Program-made: the position numbers and the translations under genes
Notes under the pieces: generated by a model
Told to the model about the DNA's origin: nothing
Seen by the model: only the letters and a program-made list of their open reading frames with translations
Database searches by the model: none
Assembly: GCA_963845735.1 (NCBI GenBank)
Contig: CAWJTR010000011.1
Span: 372,001 to 436,000 of the forward strand
Length of the DNA stretch: 64,000 nt
DNA from: AP-15 sp963845735
Lineage (GTDB): Bacteria; Pseudomonadota; Alphaproteobacteria; ATCC43930; CGMCC-115725
Direction: 5' to 3'
Shown: piece by piece, positions 17,531-27,869 of the stretch
Layout of the letters: the number at the start of each line of letters is the position of its first letter
How positions within the stretch are numbered: the stretch's first letter is position 1

Positions 17531-18956
17531 ATGACCGGGCGGCGGACCGCAAGGCTATGGCGCATCCCGGCGCTGGCGGTGCCGGCTGCTCTGCCCGGCC
17601 TCGCCGTGCTAGCCGGGTTGACTTTCGAAGGAATTCTGGCCGCCAGGGCTGGCGCTGATCGCCGCCGCCTTCATCCTGCTGATGACCGCACTGGTCATCC
17701 GCCGTCTCGTCATCGCCATCGGCGTCCTCGGCGAGTCGGTTGGCGAGCTTGCGGCCGAGTTGGCGGAACAAGCGCCGGCACGAGGTCTGGCCCTCGGCCC
17801 GGGCCGTGCCGCGGACCAGATCCGGCTGGCGGTGTTGCGGCTGGCGCGCGCCTGGCGCGAACAGGTGCACAGCGCGCAAACGCGCCTCGGTGCGGCGGAA
17901 GCGATTATCGCTGCCGTTCCCGACCCGCTAATCCTGCTCGACCAACGGCGGCGGATCGTCGGCGCGAACACCGCCGCCGCGGATTTTGTCGGCATCCCGT
18001 CGCCACCACGCGACCTCGCCGCGGCCCTGCGCAACCCGATCCTGCTGGCGGCGGCGGATGCAGTGCTGCGCGGCGAAGCCTCGCGCGTGGTTGAGTTCAC
18101 CCTGACCATCCCGGTCGAGCGCCAGTTGCGCGCCCGCTTTGCCCGCATCGACCAGCCCTCGGCCGACGGCGCGGTCGCGGTGCTGAGCTTGCACGACGTT
18201 ACCGAATTGAAGCGCGCCGAACAGATGCGCGCCGACTTCATCGCCAATGCGAGCCACGAGCTGCGCACCCCGCTCGCCACACTGGCCGGCTTTATCGAGA
18301 CCTTGCGCGGGCCGGCGCGCGATGACGCCGAAGCGCGCGAGCGGTTTCTTGCGATCATGAGCGGGCAGGCGACGCGGATGGCGCGTCTGGTCGAGGATCT
18401 GTTGTCGCTGTCGCGCATCGAGCTCAATGAGCACGTACCGCCGCAAGGCGGGGTGGCGCTGGCGCCGGTGCTGGATCATCTCGCTCAGACGCTCGAGCTG
18501 CGCGCCGGCGAGCGCGGCATGCAGATCCGGCTGGCGCTGCCCTCGGATCTCCCCGAGGTCCAGGGCGACCGCGACGAGCTGGCCCAGCTGTTCCAGAACC
18601 TCCTCGACAATGCGATCAAATACGGCCGCGCCGGGAGCGAGATTACGGTCGGCGCCGAGACCGTGACGCGCGCTTCGACAAACGGCGAGCGCACTCCGGT
18701 CGCCTATGTCTCGGTCGCCGTGCGCGATCGCGGCGAGGGCATCGCGCGCGAGCATCTGCCGCGTCTGACCGAGCGCTTCTACCGCGTCGACACGGCGCGC
18801 TCGCGCGAGATGGGCGGTACCGGGCTCGGGTTGGCGATCGTCAAGCACATCGTCAATCGCCACCGCGGGTTTCTCGAAATCGACAGCACCCAGGGTGAGG
18901 GCTCGGTCTTTACCGTGTTCCTCCGCCTGCACGAGACAGCGACACAAGAAGAATAG
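17531..18956 (+). CDS. phoR: phosphate-regulon sensor histidine kinase, one frameshift
   Basis: Membrane kinase that phosphorylates PhoB when phosphate is scarce. Two N-terminal membrane segments (one before and one after the frame break near 17648), a PAS-like region (AIIAAVPDPLILLDQRRRIVG), the H-box ANASHELRTPLATLAGF with the phosphorylated His, then N-box LFQNLLDNAIKYG, and G-boxes VRDRGEGI and GGTGLGLAIVKHIV. The break behaves as one inserted base; repaired length is 474 residues. The name rests on sequence plus its position directly before the Pho box and the pst-phoU-phoB genes. Confidence 0.93.
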
Positions 18957-18967
18957 CTCCGTGGTCA

Positions 18968-19007
18968 CTGTCATAAAAATGCAACATAACTGTCATAAAA
19001 ACTTGTT
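18968..19007 (+). promoter_or_regulatory. Pho box upstream of pstS
   Basis: CTGTCAT occurs at 18968-18974 and 18990-18996, with a degenerate half-site ATGCAAC midway at 18979-18985 and a further weak one (ACTTGTT) at 19001-19007. All are separated by 4-base A/T-rich spacers, giving the exact 11-base period bound by PhoB. It lies 54 bases before the pstS start, so PhoB-P should activate pstSCAB-phoU-phoB and thereby its own gene. Confidence 0.93.
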
Positions 19008-19060
19008 GCTGCGCGGCTAACAGAGCGGTCGTTCCCGCGCTCTAGCCGAAGGAGCAGACC

Positions 19061-20109
19061 TTGAAACCTTATCGCATCGCCCTCCTCGGCGTCGCCGCCG
19101 CCGCGGCGCTCGGCTTTGCCGCGCAGGCCGCCGAAATCTCCGGCGCCGGCGCCACATTTCCCTATCCGATCTACGCTAAATGGGCTGCGGCCTATGCCGC
19201 CAAGACCGGCCTCAAGATGAATTATCAGTCGATCGGGTCGGGCGGCGGCATCGCGCAGATCAACGCGAAAACCGTCGATTTCGGCGCCTCGGACATGCCG
19301 TTGAAACCCGAAGTGCTGGAAAAGGACGGGCTGACCCAGTTCCCGCCGGTCATCGGCGGCGAGGTCATGGTGGTAAACCTCCCCGGGATCACGGCAAACG
19401 AGATGACGCTCGACGGACCGACGATCGCCGACATCTATCTCGGAAAGATCACCAAATGGGACGATCCGGCGATTGCCAAGCTGAATCCCGGCATCAAGCT
19501 GCCGTCGACCGCGATTGCTGTGGTCCATCGCTCCGATGGCTCCGGAACGACCTTCATCTTTACCAACTATCTCTCGAAGGTGAGCCCGGATTGGAAGGCG
19601 CAGGTCGGCGAGGGCACCTCGGTCCAATGGCCGGCCGGGCTCGGCGGCAAAGGTAATGAGGGTGTCTCGGCGATCGCTTCGCGCACCTTGGGCGGGATCG
19701 GCTATGTCGAGTACGCCTATGCGCTGCAGAACAAGCTCGCCAATACCAAGCTGATCAACAGCGAAGGCATTGCGTTAGAGCCCGGCCTGGACGTGTTCCA
19801 GAACGCCGCGGCGAATGCGGATTGGAAAGCAGCGCCCGGGTTCTATCTGATCCTGACCAATCAGCCCGGCAAGGAGACTGGCCGATCACCGGCGCGACCT
19901 TCATCCTGATGCACAAAAAGCAGGACAACCCGGAGCGCGCGCGGCAGGTGCTCGATTTCTTCGCCTGGGCCTACACGAACGGCGCCGAGATGGCGAAAGC
20001 GCTGCAATACGTCCCGATGCCGCCGAACGCCGTCGCGATCTTTAAGGACAGCTGGAAGCAGATTGTCGGACCCGACGGCAAGCCGGTGTGGGACGGGCAC
20101 GCATCCTGA
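19061..20109 (+). CDS. pstS: phosphate ABC transporter, periplasmic binding protein, one frameshift
   Basis: Binds phosphate in the periplasm and hands it to PstCA. TTG start after AAGGAG, then a signal peptide (about 24 residues, ending AQAAEI). The ligand site elements ISGAGATFPYPIYAKW, GSGGGIAQI, DFGASDMPL and HRSDGSGTTFIFT are all present. Near 19884 the frame needs one extra base: LTNQPGKE in one frame joins DWPITGATFILMHKK in another. The repaired protein has 349 residues, the normal PstS length. First gene of the pst operon, directly under the Pho box. Confidence 0.95.
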
Positions 20110-20188
20110 CGCGGTTGGCCGAGCGGGGCGGATCGTGTGTTAACGCACTAGAGCCAACAGTTACGCAACAACGTGCCGGGAGACGATC

Positions 20189-21166
20189 GTGACGGCTGAA
20201 ACCGCAGGCGATCGCCCGGATAAGCGACGCGCAAGGGGCGAGCGGGTGCGATCGGCGACGTCGTCTTCCGCCACGCTGACCTTTTTGTTCGCGTTGCTCG
20301 TCCTGCTGATCCTCGGCGGGGTCATGGTCGCGCTGATTGCCGGGGCGTGGCCGGCGCTGCACACCTTCGGCTTGGCGTTCGTCGTCACCGAAATGTGGAA
20401 CCCGGTGACCAAAGAGTTCGGTGCACTCGGCCCGATCTACGGGACGTTGGTCACTTCGGCGATCGCGATGCTGATCGGCATCCCGGTCGCGTTCGGGGTC
20501 GCGGTGTTCATCACCGAGATCTCGCCGATCTGGCTAAAGCGGCCGTTGGCGACGATGATCGAATTGCTGGCGGCGATCCCCAGCATCATCTACGGGATCT
20601 GGGGCCTGTTTGTTTTTGCGCCGTTCGTCCAGCAATACATCCAGCCGGCGATCATTAACACGTTGGGGAATGTTCCCGGGATCGGCGCGCTGTTTGCCGG
20701 GCCGCCGCTCGGCATCGGCGTGCTGACCGCCGGCATAATCCTCGCGGTCATGGTGCTGCCGTTCATTTCCTCGATCATGCGCGACGTGTTTGAAACGGTG
20801 CCGCCGATGTTGAAGGAAAGCGCCTACGGCCTCGGCGCCACCAGGGGTGAGGTGGTCAGGTCGGTGGTCCTGCCCTACACCCGGATCGGCGTCGTCGGCG
20901 GCATCATGCTCGGCCTCGGCCGGGCGCTCGGCGAGACTATGGCCGTCACCTTTGTGATCGGTAATGCGCATCGCATCAGCGCTTCGATCCTGCAGCCGGG
21001 GACCACGATCTCTGCGGCACTGGCAAACGAGTTCACTGAGGCCGACAGCGCCATCTACCGATCGTCGCTGATAGCGCTGGGCTTCATCCTGTTCATCATC
21101 ACCTTTATCGTGCTCGCGATCGCCAAGGTGATGCTGATGCGGTTGCAAAAGCAGGCGGGAAGCTGA
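20189..21166 (+). CDS. pstC: phosphate ABC transporter permease
   Basis: One half of the inner-membrane channel for phosphate. About six hydrophobic segments, the first at residues 28-52; the permease coupling loop is ESAYGLGATRGEVVRSVVLPY, and the late GLGRALGETMAVTFVIGN is typical of PstC. GTG start after GGAGA; 325 residues with no frame break. It follows pstS by 79 bases and precedes pstA by 4. Confidence 0.95.
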   Translation: MTAETAGDRPDKRRARGERVRSATSSSATLTFLFALLVLLILGGVMVALIAGAWPALHTFGLAFVVTEMWNPVTKEFGALGPIYGTLVTSAIAMLIGIPVAFGVAVFITEISPIWLKRPLATMIELLAAIPSIIYGIWGLFVFAPFVQQYIQPAIINTLGNVPGIGALFAGPPLGIGVLTAGIILAVMVLPFISSIMRDVFETVPPMLKESAYGLGATRGEVVRSVVLPYTRIGVVGGIMLGLGRALGETMAVTFVIGNAHRISASILQPGTTISAALANEFTEADSAIYRSSLIALGFILFIITFIVLAIAKVMLMRLQKQAGS

Positions 21167-21170
21167 TCCG

Positions 21171-22015
21171 ATGGGGATCTATGCCCGTCGCAAGCTGGCC
21201 AACGCGCGTGGTTATGAGTTTGGCGGTGGTGGCGACCGCCTTTGGTCTGATGTGGCTCGTGCTGGTGCTATGGACTTTGCTGGTCAGAAGGCATCTCGGC
21301 GATAACCCCGGCACTGTTCAGCCAGATGACGCCGCCGCCCGGCAACAGCGGCGGGCTGTTGAATGCGATTTTCGGCAGCCTGGTGATGACCGTAATCGCG
21401 ACCTTGATCGGCACGCCGACTGGGATCCTCGCCGGCACCTTTCTCGCCGAATACAGCCGCGGCAGCCGTTTTGGCGAGGTCGTCCGCTTTCTCAACGACA
21501 TCCTGCTGAGCGCGCCGTCGATCATTATCGGGCTGTTTGTCTACGAGATCATGGTCGTGCCGATGGGCCATTTCTCGGCCTGGGCCGGCGCAGTGGCCTT
21601 GGCGATCATCGTCATCCCGGTGGTGGTGCGGACCACCGAGGACATGCTGAACCTGGTGCCGAAGGCGCTGCGCGAAGCAGCCTCGGCGCTCGGCGCGCCC
21701 AAGTGGAAGGTGATCGTCATGGTCTCCTACCGCGCGGCGATCCAGGGGATGCTGACCGGCGTCATGCTGGCGGTCGCGCGCATCGCCGGCGAGACCGCGC
21801 CCTTGCTGTTTACCGCGCTCAACAATCAGTTCTGGAGCACCGATTTGAATGCTCCGATGGCCAATCTGCCGGTCGTGATCTTCCAGTTCGCGATGAGCCC
21901 CTACGCCGATTGGCAGATCCTTGCCTGGGGCGGGGCGTTGTTGATCACGGTCACCGTCCTGTTTCTCAACATCGGCGCGCGCGTGCTCGCCTCGTGGAGT
22001 ACCTTCAAGCCATGA
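21171..22015 (+). CDS. pstA: phosphate ABC transporter permease, two frameshifts near the N-terminus
   Basis: Second half of the phosphate channel. From ATG at 21171 the protein reads MGIYARRKLAN, then one inserted base near 21207 moves it to RVVMSLAVVATAFGLMWLV, and another near 21289 to GISAITPALFSQMTPPPG, after which it is open to the stop. The coupling loop is EAASALGAPKWKVIVMVSYR, and GMLTGVMLAVARIAGETAPLLFTA is characteristic of PstA. Repaired length is 280 residues. The stop overlaps the pstB start (ATGA). Confidence 0.94.
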
Positions 22016-22839
22016 GCTCCGCTTCGGTTGTCGCAATGCAAACGCCGCCGCCCGTCTCGGACCACCCGACCCCGGCGCCCAATGCGCGCCAGAAGGTGCT
22101 GATTCGGGACGTCAATTTCTATTATGGAGCCGCGCAGGCGCTGAAAAACATCAACCTGATGCTCTGCGACAAAAGGGTGACCGCCTTTATCGGCCCCTCC
22201 GGCTGCGGCAAGTCGACCTTCCTGAGGGTCTTGAACCGGATCTACGAGCTTTACCCAGGGCAGCGCGCGACCGGCGAAGTGCTGGTCGACGGCGAGAACA
22301 TCCTGGCCCCCGGGCGCGATCTCAATCTGCTGCGCGCCAAGATCGGCATGGTCTTTCAAAAGCCGACGCCGTTTCCGATGTCGATCCGCGACAACGTCGC
22401 CTTTGGCATCCATCTCTACGAAAAGCTGCCGCATTCCGAGCTTGACGATCGAATCGAGACGGCTCTGCGCCGCGCCGCGCTGTGGGACGAGGTCAAGGAC
22501 AAGCTGAAGCAGAGCGGCCTGAGCCTCTCCGGCGGCCAGCAGCAGCGCCTTTGCATCGCCCGCGCGATCGCGGTGCGGCCTGAGATCCTGCTGCTCGACG
22601 AGCCCGCCTCGGCGCTCGACCCGATCTCGACCCAGCGCATCGAAGAGCTGATCGCCGAGCTGAAATCCGACTATTGCATCGCCATCGTCACCCACAACAT
22701 GCAGCAGGCGGCGCGCAGCTCGGACTATACCGCCTTCATGTATCTCGGCGAATTGGTCGAGTTCGACGAGACCGAGCGGATCTTCACTCACCCGAAAGAG
22801 CGGCGGACCGAAGATTACATCACCGGCCGCTTCGGCTGA
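22012..22839 (+). CDS. pstB: phosphate ABC transporter ATP-binding protein
   Basis: ATPase that drives phosphate import. Walker A is GPSGCGKST, the signature is LSGGQQQRLCIARAIA, and Walker B is ILLLDEPASALDP, followed by the PstB-typical MQQAARSSDYTAFMYLGELVE. It has 275 residues, slightly long because of a Pro-rich N-terminal extension of about 25 residues. Translationally coupled to pstA by an ATGA overlap. Confidence 0.97.
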   Translation: MSSASVVAMQTPPPVSDHPTPAPNARQKVLIRDVNFYYGAAQALKNINLMLCDKRVTAFIGPSGCGKSTFLRVLNRIYELYPGQRATGEVLVDGENILAPGRDLNLLRAKIGMVFQKPTPFPMSIRDNVAFGIHLYEKLPHSELDDRIETALRRAALWDEVKDKLKQSGLSLSGGQQQRLCIARAIAVRPEILLLDEPASALDPISTQRIEELIAELKSDYCIAIVTHNMQQAARSSDYTAFMYLGELVEFDETERIFTHPKERRTEDYITGRFG

Positions 22840-22859
22840 GCCAGGGGAGCGCGTTGGCG

Positions 22860-23582
22860 ATGTCTTCCGAACATATGGTCAAGGGTTACGACGAAGAGCT
22901 GCGCAAGCTCAACAACATCATCACCGAGATGGGTGGACTGGCCGAGAGCCAGCTCAGTGCGGCGATCGATGCCGTGGTCGAGCGCGACAGCGATCTCGCG
23001 GCGAGTGTTGTCGAGGGTGACACCAAGGTCGACCAACTTCAGCGCGATCTCGATAATCTGGCTTTGCGGCTGTTGGCATTGCGCCAGCCGGTGGCGCGCG
23101 ATCTGCGCGAGATCTTCGCGGCGATCAAGATCGCCAGCGATCTCGAACGCATGTGCGACTATGCGGCCAATATCGCCAAGCGCTCGATCGCGCTGAACCA
23201 GGCGCCGCCGGTGCAGCCGGTCTATGCGCTGCCGCGAATGGCGCGCCTGGCTCAGCTTTTGGTCAAGGACGTGATCGACGCCTATGTCGCCCGCGATCCC
23301 GACAAGGCTTACGCGGTGTGGATGCGCGATGAAGAGCTCGACGAGATGTATGGGAGCCTGTTCCGCGAGCTGTTGACCTACATGATGGAGGACGCGCGCA
23401 ACATCAGCGCTTCTACCCATCTGTTGTTCATGGCCAAGAACATCGAGCGGATCGGCGACCACGCGACCAACATCGCTGAGGATCTTTATTACCTGGTGCA
23501 CGGGACACCGCTGACCCAGAAACGGCCGAAAGGCGACAATTCGAGCCTCGAAGTGGTTACGCCGGGGCGGGCCCAATCGTGA
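22860..23582 (+). CDS. phoU: phosphate transport regulator
   Basis: Links PstB activity to PhoR so that the kinase is silent when phosphate is plentiful. Two PhoU three-helix repeats are visible, each with the metal-binding E/DxxxD pattern: IKIASDLERMCDYAANIAK and FMAKNIERIGDHATNIAED. 240 residues. ATG at 22860 comes 20 bases after pstB; the stop overlaps phoB (GTGA). Confidence 0.96.
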   Translation: MSSEHMVKGYDEELRKLNNIITEMGGLAESQLSAAIDAVVERDSDLAASVVEGDTKVDQLQRDLDNLALRLLALRQPVARDLREIFAAIKIASDLERMCDYAANIAKRSIALNQAPPVQPVYALPRMARLAQLLVKDVIDAYVARDPDKAYAVWMRDEELDEMYGSLFRELLTYMMEDARNISASTHLLFMAKNIERIGDHATNIAEDLYYLVHGTPLTQKRPKGDNSSLEVVTPGRAQS

Positions 23583-24274
23583 CCAAGCCGCTGGTCCTGA
23601 TCATCGAGGACGAAGCGCCGCTCGTCGCTCTGCTCCGCTATAACCTTGAAAAGGAAGGGTTCGAGGTCGGCGAGGCCGGCGACGGCGAGGAGGGGCTGGT
23701 CCGGATCGCCGAGCGCAAGCCCGATATCGTGCTGCTCGACTGGATGCTGCCGCTGGTTTCGGGCATCGAGGTGTGCCGCCAGATCCGGCGCTCGCCGCAA
23801 ACCCGCACCCTGCCGGTGATCATGCTGACCGCACGCGGGGAAGAGACTGATCGGGTGCGCGGGCTCGACAGCGGCGCCGACGACTACATCGCCAAACCGT
23901 TCAGCCTGCGCGAGCTGACAGCGCGGTTGCGCGCGGTGATCCGGCGCGCCCAGCCCAATGCCGTCGAGGAGACATTGCAGTTTGGCGAGGTGACGATGGA
24001 TCTCGCCGCGTACCGTGTCTCGCGGGCCGGCAAACCCATTCATCTCGGCCCGACCGAATTCCGCCTGCTGCGCCATTTGATGCGGCATCCCGGGCGGGTG
24101 TTCTCGCGCGAACAGCTGCTTGACGCGGTCTGGGGCCACGACGTCTATGTCGAAGCCCGCACCGTCGACGTGCATATCCGCCGACTGCGCAAAGCACTGA
24201 ACGCCGATGACGAACGCGACATCGTGCGTACGGTACGCTCCGCCGGCTACGCCCTCGACCACGCCGCAGAGTAA
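23579..24274 (+). CDS. phoB: phosphate-regulon response regulator
   Basis: OmpR/PhoB-type regulator that binds Pho boxes when phosphorylated by PhoR. Receiver domain (about 1-120) with acidic pocket IIEDEAPL, phospho-Asp in VLLDWMLP, Thr in MLTARGEETDR and Lys in AKPFSLREL. Winged-helix domain (about 130-231) with GPTEFRLLRHLMRHPGRVFSREQLL and VDVHIRRLRKAL. 231 residues. GTG start overlapping the phoU stop places it last in the pst operon, under its own Pho box. Confidence 0.97.
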   Translation: MTKPLVLIIEDEAPLVALLRYNLEKEGFEVGEAGDGEEGLVRIAERKPDIVLLDWMLPLVSGIEVCRQIRRSPQTRTLPVIMLTARGEETDRVRGLDSGADDYIAKPFSLRELTARLRAVIRRAQPNAVEETLQFGEVTMDLAAYRVSRAGKPIHLGPTEFRLLRHLMRHPGRVFSREQLLDAVWGHDVYVEARTVDVHIRRLRKALNADDERDIVRTVRSAGYALDHAAE

Positions 24275-24275
24275 C

Positions 24276-24319
24276 TCGGGCTCATCATCACATTAGCCCG
24301 ACCCTGGGTGCGCCAGGGT
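24276..24319. terminator. tandem hairpins between convergent genes
   Basis: Two hairpins lie back to back after phoB: TCGGGCT (24276-24282) pairs with AGCCCGA (24295-24301), and ACCCTGG (24301-24307) pairs with CCAGGGT (24313-24319). Neither has a clear T-tract, so they may stop or stabilise transcripts from both sides; termination is inference. Confidence 0.5.
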
Positions 24320-24336
24320 GAGCGCGAGCCGTTTCG

Positions 24337-25005
24337 TCACCGCGGGCTGCTCGCGTCCGATGCCTTGGTCGCTAGGAGGACAAGTTCGCGAAGCGCCATT
24401 CCCGTTTGGTATGAGTGCGTCCTCGACGACCAATCATGAGCCCAATTCGTTCCGTTGCGCGCCTCCATGGTTGCGTCTTCACGCCACTTTCGCACCTGCG
24501 GAGGGCTCTGTTGGTCCGAGGCTGTGTCGTCGCCGTACGATCCCTGCGGATCCATTAGAGGGGCGGCGGATTCATCGACCCCCCCATTTTGCAACTTCTT
24601 TGCCATGGCCGCGATCGCAAGTTCTTCAACCTGGCGAAGGAACCAAAGCTGCTCGCTTCGCTCCACGTGCGGAGGAAACCAAATTCTCAATGAACCTGCA
24701 GCTCTTCGCATGGCGTAGACATCGAGATAGATTTGTTCCAGGCGCTTTGCCGCCTCCAACAAACTGCGCTCTCGGCAAGCGCTCAAGTATTCCCAATCAG
24801 CGAGACATACCGAGACGGTAAACGCCAGCGATGCTTCTTCTAAAGGATTGCCATAGTCGAATTGCGGCATCAATGACGGTGGTCGCTTCGAGGGCTCGCC
24901 GAAATGCGGCGGCAGTGAAAAGTTCTGGGCGAGCGCGTCTGCCGCCACCGCCAAATGCGACACGCACGGCATCAGCGTCATGGTGAGGACGCGCCAAATA
25001 CGCAT
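24337..25005 (-). CDS. hypothetical secreted protein
   Basis: No known domain recognised. ATG at 25005 is chosen because GAGGAGGAC lies immediately upstream and a signal peptide follows (RIWRVLTMTLMPCVSHLAVA, cleavage near DALAQ). The mature part has helical segments including RSLLEAAKRLEQIYLDVYAM and a polar C-terminus. Convergent with phoB, with a hairpin pair between. 222 residues. Confidence 0.6.
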   Translation of the reverse strand: MRIWRVLTMTLMPCVSHLAVAADALAQNFSLPPHFGEPSKRPPSLMPQFDYGNPLEEASLAFTVSVCLADWEYLSACRERSLLEAAKRLEQIYLDVYAMRRAAGSLRIWFPPHVERSEQLWFLRQVEELAIAAMAKKLQNGGVDESAAPLMDPQGSYGDDTASDQQSPPQVRKWREDATMEARNGTNWAHDWSSRTHSYQTGMALRELVLLATKASDASSPR

Positions 25006-25124
25006 TGTCCTCCTCAGGTCAGACAGCGGCGCAACAAGCCGAGAACGCGGCGGTGCTAGGGGTGACATCGCCCAGTTTTGGGGCTGGCGAATGTCGATTC
25101 CGTCGCGACCGCATGATCACGCGT

Positions 25125-27097
25125 TCAACCGGTCCTGCTCACGTCGAGTTCGCGCAATACCGGGAGGAGACGCTCGATCTGCTCGAACGGAAGTCGTGCC
25201 GTCGGCGAATGGAGCTGCATGTAGGCGATCAGCTCGTTCTGCGGGATGCGGCCGACGATGCGGCCGATATCCGCGGCGCGAATACCCTGGCGAAGCAGGT
25301 AGCCGAGGTAGGTATAACGCAGTGCGTCAGCGGTAATTTCGTGGGGGCGATCGATGCCGGCATCATAGGCAGTGTAGAGCACAAGCTCACCGATCGCCTC
25401 GATCGGGAGGGGACGGTCGTGCACATCGTGAAGAACGGTTGGGGCTGCCTCCGCCCGCCGGTTATGTCGCGCGACGATCAGACTGCAGGAGCGGCTCCGG
25501 CAAGGGTATCGTGCGGGCCGATTCGCCGCTTACATGAATGAGACCGGCCTTCGGGTCGATCTCGTCCCAGCGTAGCGCGGTGAGTTCTTCAGCGCGCACA
25601 CCCATCAGCAGCGCCACGATCACCATCCGCGGATCATCTGTTGCAGCCGCAATCAGCGCGGTGATCTCCGCATCCGTGAGCCCCCGGGGTGGCGGCGTCG
25701 GCGCGGGGAGTTGGGCGATGCCAGGGAGCGCCCAGCTCACGCAAGGGGCCCGCCGGCTCACGCGCGAGCAGCGCCGGCGCCCACGAATGCTCCACAAATG
25801 CGGTCGGCAATGGGGAGGGTCCGACGATGAATTCCGCGAACCACGCCGCAAAGAGGCCGAAGGCGAACGACCCTGCCAAGCTGAGTGCCGCATCCAGCCG
25901 GTAATCGGGTCGCCATGGCTCCAGGCTCGGCGCGGCGGCCTCCAGAAGCTCGGCTCGCGGGGCTCGCTCGCGCTCGCTCGCCTGCAGTTTCTCCAATCGG
26001 TCGAGTGCGGCACGATGCATTCCCTCGAGGTGGTCGAGGTCTCCCCGTAAAGCTTTGTAGTCGTTGAGGTGGGTGGCAAATGCCTGCGCCTGCTTCTGGT
26101 TGTCGGCGACGTCTTGCCGCAACCGGTCCACCTCGGCTTGGGCGGCGGACAATTCCTGTTGCGCATCCGCAAGGGCAGCCCGCCCGCTTACCGCGCGCTG
26201 TGACTTCAGCTGCTCCTCGAGGTTCTCGAGCCGCGCCCGGAGCGACTTCGCATCCGGGTCGAGGGAGAGAAAATCGGGCGTATATCGGCGCTGGAGATCG
26301 CCCCACTGTTCGCGCAAGGCGGAGGCGCGTTGCTCGAGGTCGGCAAGGGTTGGATCGTCCTTAGCGCGGGCGCCGATGCTCCCGGTCGCAGCCGAAATCC
26401 TCAGGGCCTGCAAACGACCCTTGGCCTTGGCCAGACGTTCATTGGCATCGGTGTAGGATTGGCTCAAGCCTTCGATATTGGCGAGAACGTCGTTTTCATT
26501 GTGTTCCATCGACACGATATCGTAGCGCTCGCGAAAAGCGTTGATCGCCGCCCGCTGCGCCGTGACTTTGCTGTCGAGCGCGCGAATCTCGTCGTTGACC
26601 TCAGCGTAGGTGCTGGTGGCGATTCCTTTGTAGGCATCGGCGACATGCTGCCGATACGCTTCGGCGACGGTGTTGACCAGCCGCGGCAGGAAATCCCGCT
26701 GGGGCCCCTCTGCGGAGAGCTCCACGATCTGCGTGCCCTCGACCGGCTCGGCGCGCAGCATCTGCTGTGCGGATTCCACCGGATCAGTGCCCAAATCGGG
26801 AAGACCGCCGCCGGTTCTCAAACGCGCGACGACATCCTGCAGCAAGGGGCGGCTGGTCAGAACTTGGACTTCCGTCAGGAATGCTTTCGCATCGGTCGCC
26901 ATCGCCGGCGTATCCTTTGCCTCGGTCGGCTGGGTCACGGTCGATGCCGGAGAAATATGCAGACGGGCCACCGCCCGGTACTCTGCCGGGCGTGTGTAGA
27001 CCCACGTCAGACTGACTGCAGCCGCCAACAGGAACGCACAGCAAAACACCACCGCCCGGCGCCGCGAGGACCGCGCCCTGATATCGATCAGCGTCAT
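25125..27097 (-). CDS. Wzz/GNVR-type polysaccharide chain-length protein fused to a tyrosine-recombinase-like domain, two frameshifts
   Basis: The N-terminal ~440 residues form a polysaccharide co-polymerase: membrane segment AVVFCCAFLLAAAVSLTWVY, Wzz domain (YRAVARLHISPAST), long periplasmic coiled coil with the GNVR-like RYTPDFLSLDPDAK region, and a second membrane segment SLAGSFAFGLFAAWFAEFIV. After a Pro-rich linker comes a recombinase-like domain: GLTDAEITALIAAATDDPR, MGVRAEELTALRWDEID, ADALRYTYLGYLLRQGI and ELIAYMQLHS. Both Arg positions and a candidate Tyr remain, but the His of HxxR is Ala and the later LGH His is Arg, so catalysis is doubtful. Frame breaks near 25726 (a CCC run) and 25474 each act as one inserted base; repaired length is 656. 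The fused domain sits where ExoP-type proteins carry a tyrosine kinase. No other polysaccharide genes are adjacent. Confidence 0.8.
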
Positions 27098-27403
27098 TGC
27101 CGCACCCTGAACACCACGTCATCCTTACGCGGACATCGTTGCGAGAATAAGGGCAATATGCGAATTTCCGGCGCCTCGGCGGATGTTGACCGAAATTTCC
27201 CAGATTCCGGTTAGCGCGGATGGATCTTCGACCGCGCGGGGGCGATCGCTCCGACATCCCTCGGACGTCGCAATTCGGGCCTCCGACTATCCGTGGATTG
27301 AGGCCGTCGAACGTTGTTGCCATAGCCAACCAAAGAGCAGACTATCGCGCTGGTGGTCCCGCGCGGCTAAGGTGGCTGGACCAATCCCAGCATCACGGAT
27401 GAC
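27098..27403. other. intergenic, divergent promoters expected
   Basis: Lies between the start codons of two divergent genes. I see no gene, hairpin or recognisable operator here. Confidence 0.4.
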
Positions 27404-27817
27404 ATGAGATCAGGACCAGATCAGCGGACTCGCGGGCGTTTCAACGCAAACCGCCCGTTTAAACAGCAACCTAGAACTCCGCAAAACAGCCAGACATTCG
27501 ACAGCAACGGCCCCAGCGTCAAGATCCGCGGCAGCGCCTATCAAATATTCGAGCGCTACCTCGGCCTGGCACGCGAAGCAACGGCGAGCGGCGATCGAAT
27601 TGCCGCGGAGAATTTCTACCAGCACGCGGAGCACTATTTCCGTATCAACAACGCGCGCCGCGAAGGTAATCAGCAGGGGGCGACGCCACGGCCGAGCACG
27701 CCGGCCGACGTCGAGAGGAGCTCACCCGAGGCAGAGCCGAGAGAAGTCGACGTGGACCGCTTCCAACCCCAGTGGGACGGCGACGATCCTGCTTCCTCGG
27801 AGACTTCAACTCACTGA
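27404..27817 (+). CDS. DUF4167 domain protein
   Basis: Alphaproteobacterial protein of unknown role, probably RNA- or nucleoid-associated because of its basic N-terminus. The family core is visible: SQTFDSNGPSVKIRGSAYQI, then FERYLGLAREATASGDRIAA and ENFYQHAEHYFRI. 137 residues, at the short end of the family, with a polar acidic tail. No operon partner is evident. Confidence 0.9.
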   Translation: MRSGPDQRTRGRFNANRPFKQQPRTPQNSQTFDSNGPSVKIRGSAYQIFERYLGLAREATASGDRIAAENFYQHAEHYFRINNARREGNQQGATPRPSTPADVERSSPEAEPREVDVDRFQPQWDGDDPASSETSTH

Positions 27818-27869
27818 AGCAAATCCACGGACGGCGGCGGACGCTTACCGCGGCTGAGCTTGGACAATC

